Made by a program: the position numbers and the translations under genes. A DNA stretch of 64,000 nucleotides from Schoenoplectus triqueter (lineage: Eukaryota; Streptophyta; Magnoliopsida; Poales; Cyperaceae). The stretch spans positions 930,001-994,000 of the forward strand of contig CAXKVV010002144.1 in the NCBI GenBank assembly GCA_964058805.1, read 5' to 3'. Numbering within the stretch: position 1 is the first letter of the stretch; each line of letters starts with the position of its first letter. The notes under the pieces are model-generated. The model was not told the DNA's origin. It searched no databases and worked only from the letters and a program-made list of their open reading frames with translations. Of this stretch, positions 12,441 through 25,200 are shown piece after piece.

Positions 12441-14329
12441 GAGGGCGTCGGGACCCGTAATCATGTTTTGCGCTCCCGGACCCGGTTTCGGCGGTACCGA
12501 GGGCGTCGGGTCCCGTTTTCATGTTTTGCGCTCCCCGACTCATTTTCGGCGGTACCGAGGGCGTCGGGTCCCGTTTTCATGTTTTGCGCACCCCGACACT
12601 TTTCGGCGGTACCGATGGCGTCGAGACCCGTTTTCAAGTTTTGCGCGCCCGGACTCGTTTTCGGAGTACAGAGGGCGACGGGTCCTAATTTCATGTTTTG
12701 CGCGCCCGGATTCGTTTTCGGCGGTACCGAGGGCGTAGGGTTCCGTTTTCTTAATTTGGGCGCTCGAACTAGTTTTCGGCGGTACCGAGGGCGTCGGGTC
12801 CCGTTTTCACATTTTGCGCGCCCGGACTCGGTTTCGGCCGTACCGAGGGCGTCGGGACCCGTTATCATGTTTTGCGCACCCGGACTCGTTTTCGGCGGTA
12901 CCGAGGTTGTCGGTCCCGTTTTCATGATTAGCGCTCCGCGACTCGTTTTCGGCGGTACCGATGGCGTCGGGACCCGTTTTCATGTTTTGCGCTCCCGGAC
13001 CCGGTTTCGGCGGTACCGAGGCCGTCGGGACCCGTTTTCATGTTTTGCGCTCGCGGACTCGTTTTCGGCGGTACCGAGGGCGTCGGGTCCCATTTTCATG
13101 TTTTGCGCTCGCGGACTCGGTTTCGGCGGTCCCGAGGGCGTCGAGTCCCGTTTTCATGTTTTGCGCTCCCGAACCCGGTTTCGGCGGTACAGAGGGCGTC
13201 GGGTCCCGTTTTCATGTTTTGCGCCCCCGGACTCATTTTCGGCGGTACCGAGGGCGTCGGGTCCCGTGTTCATGTTTTGCGCTCCCGGACACGGTTTCGG
13301 CGGTACCGATGGCGTCGGGACCCGTTTTCATGTTTTGCGCTCGCGGACTCGTTTTCGGAGGTACCGAGGGCGTCGGGTCCCGTTTTCATGTTTTGCGCCC
13401 CCGGACTCGTTTTCGGCGGTACCGAGGGCGTCGGGTCCCGTGTTCATGTTTTGCGCTCCCCGACTCGTTTTCGGCGGTACCGACGGCGTCGGGACCCGTT
13501 TTCATGTTTTGCGCTCGCGGACTCGATTTCGGCTGTACCGAGGGCGTCGGGTCCCGTTTTCATGTTTTGCGCGCCCGAACTCGGTTTCGGCGGTACCGAG
13601 CGCTTCGGGTCCCGTTTTCATGTTTTGCGCCCCCGGACTTGTTTTCGGCGGTACCGAGGGCGTCGGGTCCCGTGTTCATGTTTTGCGCTCCGCGAGTCGT
13701 TTTCGGCGGTACCGATGGCGTCGGGACCCGTTTTCTTGTTTTGCGCTCTCGGACTCGTTTTCGGCGGTGCCGATGGCGTCGGGACCCGTTTTCATGTTTT
13801 GCGCGCCCGAAATCGGTTTCGGCGGTACCGAGGGCGTCGGGTCCCGTTTTCATGTTTTGCGCTCCCGGACTCATTTTCGTCGGTACCGATGGCGTCGAGA
13901 CCCGTTTTCAAGTTTTGCGCGCCCGGACTCGTTTTCGGCGGTACAGAGGGCGACGGGTCCCAATTTCATGTTTTGCGTGCCCGGATTCGTTTTCGGCGGT
14001 ACCGAGGGCGTCGGGTCCCGTTTTCTTAATTTGGGCGCTCGAACTCGTTTTTGGCTGTACCGAGGGCGTCGGGTCCCGATTTCACGTTTTGCGTGCCCGG
14101 ACTCGTTTTCGGCGATACCGAGGGCGTCGGGTCCCATTTTCACGTTTTGCGCGCCCGGACTCGGTTTCGGCAGTACCGAGGGCGTCGGGACCCGTTATCA
14201 TGTTTTGCGCTCCCGGACCCGGTTTCGTCGGTACCGAGGGCGTTGGGTCCCATTTTCATGTTTTCCGCTCCCCGACTCATTTTCGGCGGTACCGATGGCG
14301 TCGAGACCCGTTTTCATGTTTTGCGCTCG

Positions 14330-15039
14330 CGGACTCGGTTTCGGCGGTAAGGAGGGCGTCGGGTCTCGTTTTCATGTTTTGCGCCACCGGACTCGTTTTT
14401 GGCGGTACCGAGGGCGTCGGGTCCCGTTTTCAAGTTTGCGCACCCAGACTCATTTTCGGCGGTACCGAGTGCGTCGGTCCCGTTTTCATGTTTTGCGCTC
14501 CCCGACTCGTTTTCAGCGGTACCGACGGCGTCGGATCCCGTGTTCATGTTTTGCGCTCCGCGACTCGTTTTCGGCTGTTCCGATGGCGTCGAGACCCGTT
14601 TTAATGTTTTGCGCCCGCGGACTCGTTTTCGGCGGTACCGAGGGCGTCGGGTCCCGTGTTCATGTTTGGCGCTCCCCGACTCATTTTCGGCGGTACCGAT
14701 GGCGTCCGGACCCGTTTTCATGTTTTAGGCTCTCGGACTCGATTTCGGCTGTACCGAGGGCGTCGGGTCCCGTTTTCATGTTTTGCGCGCCCGAACTCGG
14801 TTTCGGCGGTACCGAGGGCTACGGGTCCCGTTTTCATGTTTTGCGCCCCCGGACTTGTTTTTAGCGGTACCGTGGGCGTCGGGTTTCGTTTTCTTAATTT
14901 AAGCGCTCGAACTCGTTTTCGGCGGTACCGAGGGCACCGGGTCCCGTTTACACGTTTTGCGCGCCCGGACTCGGTTTCGGCGGTACCGAGGCCGTCGGGT
15001 CCCGTTTTCATGTTTTGGGCTCCCCCACTCATTTTCGAC
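14330..15039. repeat. 1.1-kb-spaced duplication, copy 1
   Basis: About 710 bp containing GCGCCACCGGACTCG, CAAGTTTGCGCACCC, the TTTTAATG and TTCTTAATTTAAGC variants and TTTTGGGCTCCCCCACTC recur at 15430-16140. The offset is 1,100 bp before CAAGTTTGCG (one T short here) and 1,101 bp after it. That equals 19 x 58 = 1,102 minus the one-base deletions that can be seen. Confidence 0.85.
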
Positions 15040-15429
15040 GGTACCGATGGCGTCGAGACCCGTTTTCATGTTTTGCGCTCGCGGACTCGGTTTCGGCGGT
15101 CCCGAGGGCGTCGAGTCCCGTTTTCATGTTTTGCGCTCCCGGACTCGTTTTCGGCAGTACCGAGGGCGTCGAGTCCCGTTTTCATGTTTTGCGCACCCGG
15201 ACTCGTTTTCGGCGGTACCGAGGGCGTCGGGACCCGTTTTCATGTTTTGCGCTCCCGGACCCGGTTTCGGCGGTACAGAGGGCGTCGGGTCCCGTTTTCA
15301 TGTTTGGCGCCCCCGGACTCAATTTCGGCGGTACCGAGGGCGTCGGGTCCCGTGTTCATGTTTTGCGCTCCCCGACTCATTTTCGGCGGTACCGATGGTG
15401 TCGAGACCCGTTTTCATGTTTTGCGCTCA

Positions 15430-16140
15430 CGGACTCGGTTTCGGCGGTACCGAGGGCGTCGGGTCCCGTTTTCATGTTTTGCGCCACCGGACTCGTTTTT
15501 GGCGGTACCGAGGGCGTCGGGTCCCGTTTTCAAGTTTTGCGCACCCGGACTCATTAACGGCGGTACCGAGTGCGTCGGTCCCGTTTTCATGTTTTGCGCT
15601 CCCCGACTCGTTTTCGGCGGTACCGACGGCGTCGGATCCCGTGTTCATGTTTTGCGCTCCGCGACTCGTTTTCGGCTGTTCCGATGGCGTCGGGACCCGT
15701 TTTAATGTTTTGCGCTCGCGGACTCGTTTTTGGCGGTACCGAGGGCGTCGGGTCCCGTGTTCATGTTTTGCGCTCCCCGACTCATTTTCGGCGGTACCGA
15801 TGGCGTCGGGACGCGTTTTCATGTTTTAGGCTCTCGGACTCGATTTCGGCTGTACCGAGGGCGTCGGGTCCCGTTTTCATGTTTTGCGCGCCCGAACTCG
15901 GTTTCGGCGGTACCGAGGGCTACGGGTCCCGTTTTAATGTTTTGCGCCCCCGGACTTGTTTTCAGCGGTACCGTGGGCGTCGGGTTTCGTTTTCTTAATT
16001 TAGGCGCTCGAACTCGTTTTCGGCGGTACCGAGGGCACCGGGTCCCGTTTACACGTTTTGCGCCCCCGAACTCGGTTTCGGCGGTACCGAGGCCGTCGGG
16101 TCCCGTTTTCATGTTTTGGGCTCCCCCACTCATTTTCGAC
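15430..16140. repeat. 1.1-kb-spaced duplication, copy 2
   Basis: Partner of 14330-15039. It keeps the full CAAGTTTTGCG, reads CATTAACGGCGG near 15552 where copy 1 reads CATTTTCGGCGG, and diverges after the CTCCCCCACTC monomer at about 16140. There it continues as GGTCCCGAGGG instead of GGTACCGATGG. Confidence 0.85.
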
Positions 16141-16559
16141 GGTCCCGAGGGCGTCGAGTCCCGTTTTCATGTTTTGCGCTCCCGGACTCGTTTTCGGCGG
16201 TACCGAGGGCGTCGGGTCCCGTTTTCATGTTTTGCGCACCCGGACTCGTTTTCGGCGGTACCGAGGGCGTCGGGACCCGTTTTCATGTTTTGCGCTCCCG
16301 GACCCGGTTTCGGCGGTACAGAGGGCGTCGGGTCCCGTTTTCATGTTTTGCGCCCCCGGACTCATTTTCGGCGGTACCGAGGGCGTCGGGTCCCGTGTTC
16401 ATGTTTTGCGCTCCCCGACTCGTTTTCGGCGGTACCGATGGCGTCGGGACCCGTTTTCATGTTTTGCGCTCGCGGACTCGTTTTCGGCGGTACCGAGGGC
16501 GTCGAGTCCCGTTTTCATGTTTTGCGCCCCCGGACTCGTTTTCGGCGGTACCGAGGGCG

Positions 16560-16860
16560 TCGGGTCCCGTGTTCATGTTTTGCGCTCCCCGACTCGTTTT
16601 CGGCGGTACCGACGGCGTCGGGACCCGTTTTCATGTTTTGCGCTCTCGGACTCGTTTTCGGCGGTACCGATGGCGTCGGGACCCGTTTTCATGTTTTGCG
16701 CGCCCGAAATCGTTTGGGCGCTCGAACTCGTTTTCGGCGGTACCGATGGCGTCGAGACCCGTTTTCATGTTTTGCGCTCGCGGACTCGGTTTCGGCGGTA
16801 CCGAGGTCGTCGGGTCCCGTTTTCATGTTTTGCGCCACCGGACTCGTTTTCGGCGGTACC
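16560..16860. repeat. Duplicated segment with an 18-bp monomer remnant, copy 1
   Basis: At 16711 the sequence CGTTTGGGCGCTCG joins monomer position 31 of a CCCGAAATCG monomer directly to position 14 of a TTAATTTGGG-type monomer. This leaves an 18-bp remnant (40 bp lost). The same junction recurs at 17830, offset 1,119 = 20 x 58 minus 40 minus 1. Confidence 0.8.
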
Positions 16861-17678
16861 GAGGGCGTCGGTCCCGTTTTTCATGTTTTGCGCTCCCCGA
16901 CTCGTTTTCGGCGGTACCGATGGCGTCGGGACCCGTTTTCATGTTTTGCGCTCTCGGACCCGGTTTCGGCGGTACCGAGGGCGTCGGGTCCCGTTTTCAT
17001 GTTTTGCGCCCCCGGACTCGTTTTCGGCGGTACCGAGGGCGTCGGGTCCCGTGTTCATGTTTTGCACTCCCCGACTCGTTTTCGGCGGTACCGATGGCGT
17101 CGGGACCCGTTTTCATGTTTTGCGCTCGCGGACTCGATTTCGGCCGTACCGAGGGCGTCGGGTCCCGTTTTCATGTTTTGCGCGCCCGAACTCAGTTTCG
17201 GCGGTACCGAGGGCTTCGGGTCCCGTTTTCATGTTTTGCGCCCCCGGACTTGTTTTCGGCGGTACCGAGGGCGTCGGGTCCCGTGTTCATGTTTTGCGCT
17301 CCGCGACTCGTTTTCGGCGGTACCGATGGCGTCGGGACCCGTTTTCATGTTTTGCGCTCTCGGACTCGTTTTCGGCGGTGCCGATGGCGTCGGGACCCGT
17401 TTTCATGTTTTGCGCGCCCGAAATCGGTTTCGGCGGTACCGAGGGCGTCGGGTCCCGTTTTCATGTTTTGCGCTCCCGGACTCATTTTCGGCGGTACCGA
17501 GTGCGTCGGTCCCGTTTTCATGTTTTGCGCTCTCGGACTCGATTTCGGCTGTACCGAGGGCGTCGGGTCCCGTTTTCATGTTTTGCGCGCCCGAACTCGG
17601 TTTCGGCGGTACCGAGGGCTTCGGGTCCCGTTTTCATGTTTTGCGCACCCGGACTTGTTTTCGGCGGTACCGAGGGCG

Positions 17679-17979
17679 TCGGGTCCCGTGTTCATGTTTT
17701 GCGCTCCGCGACTCGTTTTCGGCGGTACCGATGGCGTCGGGACTCGTTTTCATGTTTTGCGCTCTCGGACTCGTTTTCGGCGGTACCGATGGCGTCGGGA
17801 CCCGTTTTCATGTTTTGCGCGCCCGAAATCGTTTGGGCGCTCGAACTCGTTTTCGGCGGTACCGATGGCGTCGAGACCCGTTTTCATGTTTTGCGCTCGC
17901 GGACTCGGTTTCGGCGGTACCGAGGTCGTCGGGTCCCGTTTTCATGTTTTGCGCCACCGGACTCGTTTTCGGCGGTACC
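17679..17979. repeat. Duplicated segment with an 18-bp monomer remnant, copy 2
   Basis: Partner of 16560-16860. The shared aberrant junction at 17830 shows that the deletion happened once and was then copied. Copies diverge on the right, where copy 1 has GTCGGTCCCGTTTTTC and this copy has GTCGGGTCCCGTTTTC. Confidence 0.8.
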
Positions 17980-20190
17980 GAGGGCGTCGGGTCCCGTTTT
18001 CATGTTTTGCGCACCCGGACTCATTTTCGGCGGTACCGAGTGCGTCGGTCCCGTTTTCATGTTTTGCGCTCCCCGACTCGTTTTCGGCGGTACCGATGGC
18101 GTCGGGACCCGTTTTCATGTTTTGCGCTCTCGGACTCGATTTCGGCAGTACCGATGGCGTCGGGACACGTTTTCATGTTTCGCGTCCGGACTCGGTTTCG
18201 GCAGTACCGAGGGCGTCGGGACCCGTTATCATGTTTTGCGCGCCCGGACACGGTTTCGGCGGTACCGAGGGCGTCGGGTCCCGTTTTCATGGTTTGCACT
18301 CCCCGACTCGTTTTCGGCGGTACCAATGGCGTCGAGACCCGTTTTCATGTTTTGCGCTCGCGGACTCGTTTTCGGCGGTACCGAGGGTGTTGGGTCCCGT
18401 TTTCATGTTTTGCGCACCCGGACTCATTTTCGGCGGTACCGAGGGCGTCGGTCCCGTTTTTCATGTTTTGCGCTCCCCGACTCGTTTTCGGCGGTACCGA
18501 TGGCGTCGGGACCCGTTTTCATGTTTTGCGCTCGCGGACCCGGTTTCGGCGGTACCGAGGGCGTCGGGTCCCGTTTTCATGTTTTGCGCCCCCGGACTCG
18601 TTTTCGGCGGTACCGAGGGCGTCGGGTCCCGTGTTCATGTTTTGCGCTCCCCGACTCGTTTTCGGCGGTACCGATGGCGTCGGGACCCGTTTTCATGTTT
18701 TGCGCTCGCGGACTCGATTTCGGCCGTACCGAGGGCGTCGGGTCCCGTTTTCATGTTTTGCGCGCCCGAACTCGTTTTCGGCAGTACCGACGGCTTCGGG
18801 TCCCGTTTTCATGTTTTGCTCCCCCGGACTCGTTTTCGGCGGTACCGAGGGCGTCGGGTCCCGTGCTCATGTTTTGCGCTCCGCGGCTCGTTTTCGGCGG
18901 TACCGAAGGCGTCGGGACCCGTTTTCATGTTTTGCGCTCGCGGACTCATTTTCGGAGGTACCGATGGCGTCGGGTCCCGTTTTCATGTTTTGCGCGCCCG
19001 AACTCGGTTTCGGCGGTACCGAGGGCGTCTGGTCTCGTTATCATGTATTGCGCTCCCCGACTCGTTTTCAGCGGTACCGATGGCGTCGGGACCCGTTTTC
19101 ATGTTTTGCGCTCCCCGACTCCTTTTCGGTGGTACTGAGGGCGTCGAGACCCGTTTTCATGTTTTGCGCACCCGGACTCATTTTCGGCGGTACCGAGGGC
19201 GTCGGTCCCGTTTTTCATGTTTTGCGCTCCCCGACTCGTTTTCGGCGGTACCGATGGCGTCGGGACCCGTCTTCATGTTTTGCGCTCTCGGACCCGGTTT
19301 CGGCGGTACCGAGGGCGTCGGGTCCCGTTTTCATGTTTTGCGCCCCCGGACTCGTTTTCGGCGGTACCGAGGGCGTCGGGTCCCGTGTTCATGTTTTGCG
19401 CTCCCCGACTCGTTTTCGACGGTACCGATGGCGTCGGGACCCGTTTTCATGTTTTACGCTCGCGGACTCGATTTCGGCCGTACCGAGGGCGTCGGGTCCC
19501 GTTTTCATGTTTTGCGCGCCCGAACTCGTTTTCGGCGGTACCGAGGGCTTCGAGTCCCGTTTTCATGTTTTGCGCCCCCGGACTCGTTTTCGGCGGTACC
19601 GAGGGCGTCGGGTCCCGTGCTCATGTTTTGCGCTCCGCGGCTCGTTTTCGGCGGTACCGAAGGCGTCGGGACCCGTTTTCTTGTTTTTAGCTCCCGGACT
19701 CGTTTTCGGCGGTACCGAGGGCGTCTGGTCCCGTTTTCATGTTTTGCGCTCTCAGACTCGGGTTCTGCAGTACCGACGGCATCGGGTCCCGTTTTCATGT
19801 TTGGCGGGTCCGATTTCGGTTTCGGCAGTACCGAGGGCGTCGGGTCCCGTTTTCATGTTTTGCGCCCCCGGACTCGTTTTCGGCGGTACCGAGTGCGTCG
19901 GGTCCCGTGTTCATATTTTGCGCTCCCCGACTTGTTTTCGGCGGTACCGATGGCGTCGGGACCCGTTTTCATGTTTTGCGCTCTCGGAGTCGTTTTCGAC
20001 GGTACCAAAGGCCTCGGGTCCCGTTTTCATTTTTTGCGCTCCCCGACTCGTTTGCGGCGGTACTGTTGGCGTCGGGACCCATTTTCATGTTTTGCGCTCT
20101 CGGACTCGGTTTCGGCAGTACCGAGGGCGTCGGGTCCCGTTTTCTTGTTTTGCGCGCCCGAACTCGGTTTCGGCTGTACCGAGGGCGTCG

Positions 20191-20538
20191 GGTCTCGTTT
20201 TCATGTTTTGCGCTCTCGGACTCGATTTCGGCTGTACCGAGGGCGTCGGGTCCCATTTTCATGTTTTGCGCGCCCGAACTCGGTTTCGGCGGTACCGAGG
20301 GCTTCGGGTCCCGTTTTCATGTTTTGCGCCCCCGGACTCGTTTTCGGCTGTACCGAGGGCGTCGGGTCTCGTTTTCATGTTTTGCGCTCTCGGACTCGAT
20401 TTCGGCCGTACCGAGGGCGTCGGGTCCCATTTTCATGTTTTGCGCGCCCGAACTCGGTTTCGGCGGTACCGAGGGCTTCGGGTCCCGTTTTCATGTTTTG
20501 CGCCCCCGGACTAGTTTTCGGCGGTACCGATGGCGTGG
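20191..20538. repeat. 3-monomer tandem repeat (2 x 174 bp)
   Basis: Two adjacent 174-bp units start at GGTCTCG at 20191 and 20365. Each holds a CTCTCGGACTCGATTTCGG monomer, a GCGCCCGAACTCGG monomer ending GGGCTTCGGG, and a GCCCCCGGACT monomer. This is the shortest period that also preserves reading frame. Confidence 0.8.
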
Positions 20539-20699
20539 GGACCCGTTTTCATGTTTTGCGCTCTCGGAGTCGATTTCGGCTGTACCGAGGGCGTCGGGTC
20601 CCGTTTTCATGTTTTGCGCGCCTGAACTCAGTTTCGGCGGTACCGAGGGCTTCGGGTCCCGTTTTCATGTTTTGCGCCCCCGGACTCGTTTTCAGCGGT

Positions 20700-20942
20700 A
20701 CCGATGGCGTCGAGACCCGTTTTCGTGTTTTGCGCTCTCGGACTCGTTTTCGACGGTACCGAGGGCGTCGGGACCCGTTATCATGTTTTGCGCTCCCGGA
20801 CCCGGTTTCGGCGGTACCGAGGGCGTCGGGTCCCGTTTTCATGTTTTGCGCCCCCCGACTAATTTTCGGTGGTACCAATGGCGTTGAGACCCGTTTTCAT
20901 GTTTTGCGCTCTCGGACTCGTTTTCGGCGGTACCGAGGGCGT
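20700..20942. repeat. Duplicated segment with CCCGACTAATTTTC, copy 1
   Basis: A run of monomers including CCCGACTAATTTTCGGTGG and CCAATGGCGTTGAG recurs 1,334 bp (23 x 58) downstream at 22034-22276. The TAA in this variant closes the + strand frame. Related TAA monomers are at about 43810 and 58428. Confidence 0.8.
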
Positions 20943-22033
20943 TGCGTCTCGTTTTCATGTTTTGCGCTCCCGGACTCGTTTTCGACGGTACCGAGGGCGT
21001 CGGGTCCCGTTTTCATGTTTTGCGCTGCCCGACTCGTTTGCGGCGGTACCGTTGGCGTCGAGACCCGCTTTCATGTTTTGAGCTCCCGGACTTGGTTTCG
21101 GCTGTACCGAGGGCGTCGGGTCCCGTTTTCATGTTTTGCGCTCCCGTACTCGTTTTCGACGGTACCGATGGCGTCGGGTCCCGTTTTCATGTTTTGCGCT
21201 CCCCGACTCGTTTGCGGCGGTACCGTTGCCGTCGGGACCCGTTTTCATGTTTTGCGCTCTCGGACTCGGTTTCGGCTGTACCGAGGGCGTCGGGTCCCGT
21301 TTTCATGTTTTGCGCGCCCGAACTCGGTTTCTGCGGTACCGAGGGCGTCGGGTCCCGTTTTCATGTTTTGCGCTCCCGGACTCGTTTTCGGCGGTACCGA
21401 TGGCGTCGGGACCCGATTTCATGTTTTGCGCTCTCGGACTCGCTTTCGGCACCGCCGAGGGCGTCGGGTCCCGTTTTCATGTTTTGCGTTCCCGGACTCG
21501 ATTTCGGCGGTACCAAGTGCGTCGAGTTTCGTTTTCTTAATTTGGGCGCTCGAACTCGTTTTCGATGGTACCGAGGGCGTCGGGTCTCGGTTTCATGTTT
21601 TGCGCTCCCGGACTCGTTTTCGGCGGTACCGAGGGCGTCGGGTCCCATTTTCATGTTTTGCGCTCCCCGACTCATGTTCGGCGGTACCGAGGGCGTCGGG
21701 ACCCGTTATCATGTTTTGCGCTCCCGGACCCGGTTTCGGCGGTACCGAGGGCGTCGGGTCCCGTTTTCATGTTTTGCGCTCCCCGACTCATTTTCGGCGG
21801 TACCGATGGCGTCGAGACCCGTTTTCATGTTTTGCGTGCCCGGACTCGGTTTCGGCGGTCCCGAGTGCGTCGGGTCCCGTTTTCATGTTTTGCGCGCCCG
21901 AACTCGGTTTCGGCTGTACCGAGGGCGTCGGGTCCCGTTTTCTTGTTTTGCGCTCCCGGACTCGTTTTCGGCGGTACCGAGGTCGTCGGGTCCCGTTTTC
22001 ATGTTTTGCGCTCCCCGACTCATTTTCGGTGGT

Positions 22034-22276
22034 ACCGATGGCGTCGAGACCCGTTTTCATGTTTTGCGCTCTCGGACTCGTTTTCGACGGTACCGAGGGC
22101 GTCGGGACCCGTTATCATGTTTTGCGCTCCCGGACCCGGTTTCGGCGGTACCGAGGGCGTCGGGTCCCGTTTTCATGTTTTGCGCCCCCCGACTAATTTT
22201 CGGTGGTACCAATGGCGTTGAGACCCGTTTTCATGTTTTGCGCTCTCGGACTCGTTTTCGGCGGTACCGAGGGCGT
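22034..22276. repeat. Duplicated segment with CCCGACTAATTTTC, copy 2
   Basis: Partner of 20700-20942 at exactly 23 monomers. The copies diverge at the right end, GGGCGTTGCG in copy 1 against GGGCGTCGGG here. Confidence 0.8.
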
Positions 22277-25200
22277 CGGGTCCCGTTTTCATGTTTTGCG
22301 CTCCCGGACTCGTTTTCGGCGGTACCGAGGTCGTCGGGTCCCGTTTTCATGTTTTGCGCTCCCCGACTCATTTTCGGTGGTACCGATGGCGTCGAGACCC
22401 GTTTTCATGTTTTGCGCTCTCGGACTCGTTTTCGACGGTACCGAGGGCGTCGGGACCCGTTTTCATGTTTTGCGCTCCCCGACTCATTTTCGACGGTACC
22501 GATGGCGTCGGGACCCGTTTTCATGTTTTGCGCTCGTAGACTCGGTTTCGACGGTACCGAGGGCGTCGGGTCCCGTTTTCATGTTTTGCGCCCCCGGACT
22601 CGTTTTCGTCGGTACCGACGGCGTCGGGTCCCGTGTTCATATTTTGCGCTCCGCGACTCATTTTCGGCGGTACCGATGGCGTCGGGACCCTTTTTCATGT
22701 TTTGCGCTCGCGGAATCGATTTCGGCGGTACCGAGGGCGTCGGGTCCCGTTTTCATGTTCCGCGCGCCCAAACTCGGTTTCGGCGGTACCGAGGGCTTCG
22801 GGTCCCGTTTTCATGTTTTGCGACCCCGGACTCGTTTTCGGCGGTACCGAGGGGGTCGGGTCCCGTGTTCATATTTTGCGCTCCGCGACTCGTTTTCGGC
22901 GGTACCGAGGGCGTCGGGTCCCGTGTTCATGTTTTGCGCTCCGCGACTCGTTTTCGGCAGTACCGAGGGCGTCGGGTCCCGTGTTCATGTTTTGTGCTCC
23001 GCGACTCGTTTTCGGCGGTACCGATGGCGTCGGGACCCGTTTTCATGTTTTGCGCTCTCTGACTCGTTTTCGGCGGTACCGATGGCGTCGGGTCCCGTTT
23101 TCATGTTTTGCGCTCTCGGACTCGTTTTTGGCGGTACCGATGGCGTCGGGTCCCGTTTTCATGTTTTGCGCACCCCGACTCATTTTCGGTGGTACCGATG
23201 GCGTCGAGACCCGTTTTCATGTTTTGCGCTCTCGGACTCGTTTTCGGCGGTACCGAGGGCGTCGGGACCCGTTATCATGTTTTGCGCTCCCGGACCCGGT
23301 TCGGCGGTACCGAGGGCGTCGGGTTCCATTTTCATGTTTTGCGCTCCCCGACTCATTTTCGGCTGTACCGATGGCGTCGAGACCCGTTTTCATGTTTTGC
23401 GCTCTCAGACTCATTTTCGGCTGCGCCGAGGGCGTCGCGTCTCGTTTTCATATTTTGCGCGCCCGGACTCATTTTCGGAGGTACCGAGGGAGTCGTGTCC
23501 CGTTTTCATGTTTTGCGCGCCCGGACCCGGTTTCGGCGGTACCGAGGGCGTCGGGTCCCGTTTTCATGTTTTGCGCTCCCCGACTCATTTTCGACGGTAC
23601 CGATGGCGTCGGGACCCGTTTTCATGTTTTGCGCTCGTAGACTCGGTTTCGGCAGTACCGAGGGCGTCGGGTCCCGTTTTCTTGTTTTGCGCGCCCGAAC
23701 TCGGTTTCGGCGGTACCGAGGGCGTCGGGTCCCGTTTTATTGTTTTGCGCCCCCGGACTCGTTTTCGTCGGCACCGATGGCGTCGGGTCCCGTGTTCATG
23801 TTTTGCGCTCCGCGACTCGTTTTCGGCGGTACCGAGGGCGTCGGGTCCCGTGTTCTTGTTTTGCGCTCCGCGACTCGTTTTCGGCGGTACCGATGGCGTC
23901 GGGACCCGTTTTCATGTTTTGCGCTCTCGGACTCGTTTTCGGCGGTACCGATGGCCTCAGGTCCCGTTTTCATGTTTTGCGCTCTCGGACTCGTTTTCGG
24001 CGGTACCGATGGCCTCGGGTCCCGTTTTCACGTTTTGCGCGTCCGAACTCAGTTTCAGCGGTACCGAGGGCGTCGGGTCCCGTTTTCTTTTTTTGCGCTC
24101 CCGGACTCGTTTTCGGCGGTACCGAGGTCGTCGGGTCCCGTTTTCATGTTTTGCGCTTCCCGACTCATTTTCGGTGGTACCGATGGCATCGAGACCCGTT
24201 TTCATGTTTTGTGCTCTCGGACTCGTTTTCGGCGGTACCGAGGGCGTCGGGACCCGTTATCATGTTTTGCGCTCCCGGACCCGGTTTCGGCGGTACCGAG
24301 GGCGTCGGGTCCCGTTTTCATGTTTTGCGCTCCCCGACTCATTTTCGGTGGTACCGATGGCGTCGAGACCCGTTTTCATGTTTTGCGCTCTCGGACTCGT
24401 TTTCGGCGGTACCGAGGGCGTCGGGACCCGTAATCCTGTTTTGCGCTCCCGGACCCGGTTTCGGCGGTACCGAGGGCATCGGGTTCCGTTTTCATGTTTT
24501 GCGCTCCCCGACTCATTTTCGGCGGTACCGATGGCGTCGAGACCCGTTTTCATGTTTTGCGCTCTCGGACTCGTTTTCGGCTGCGCCGAGGGCGTCGCGT
24601 CTCGTTTTCATATTTTGCGCGCCCGGACTCATTTTCGGTGGTACCGAGGGAGTCGTGTCCCGTTTTCATGTTTTGCGCGACCGGACCCGGTTTCGGCGGT
24701 ACCGAGGGCGTCGGGTCCCGTTTTCATGTTTTGCGCTCCCCGACTCATTTTCGACGGTACCGATGGCGTCGGGACCCGTTTTCATGTTTTGCGCTCGTAG
24801 ACTCGGTTTCGGCGGTACCGAGGGCGTCGGGTCCCGTTTTCATGTTTTGCGCCCCCGGACTCGTTTTCGTCGGTACCGACGGCGTCGGGTCCCGTGTTCA
24901 TGTTTTGCGCTCCGCCACTCATTTTCGGCGGTACCGATGGCGTCGGGACCCTTTTTCATGTTTTGCGCTCGCGGAATCGATTTCGGCGGTACCGAGGGCG
25001 TCGGGTCCAGTTTTCATGTTCCGCGCGCCCGAACTCGGTTTCGGCGGTACCGAGGGCTTCGGGTCCCGTTTTCATGTTTTGCGACCCCGGTCTCGTTTTC
25101 GGCGGAACCGAGGGCGTCGGGTCCCGTGTTCATGTTTTGCGCTCCGCGACTCGTTTTCGGCGGTACCGAGGGCGTCGGGTCCCGTGTTCATGTTTTGCGC

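Larger units (their letters stand above)
12441..20190. repeat. Mosaic A-subfamily block
   Basis: Monomers are of the A subfamily (CATG, GGTACC, GAGGGCG) but without the order of the 109-mer. Recurrent types are CTCCCGGACTCG, CTCCCCGACTC, CTCTCGGACTCG, GCGCCCGAACTCGG, GCCCCCGGACTCG followed by GTGTTCATG, and CTCCGCGACTCG. The TTCTTAATTT variant occurs near 12751, 14026, 14891 and 15991. Several single-base indels are present, for example CCGACACTTTTCGG near 12594 and TTTTCGGAGTACAG near 12661. Three monomers near 16868, 18448 and 19205 combine GTCGGTCCC with five T, restoring 58 bp. Nothing non-satellite is seen. Confidence 0.9.
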
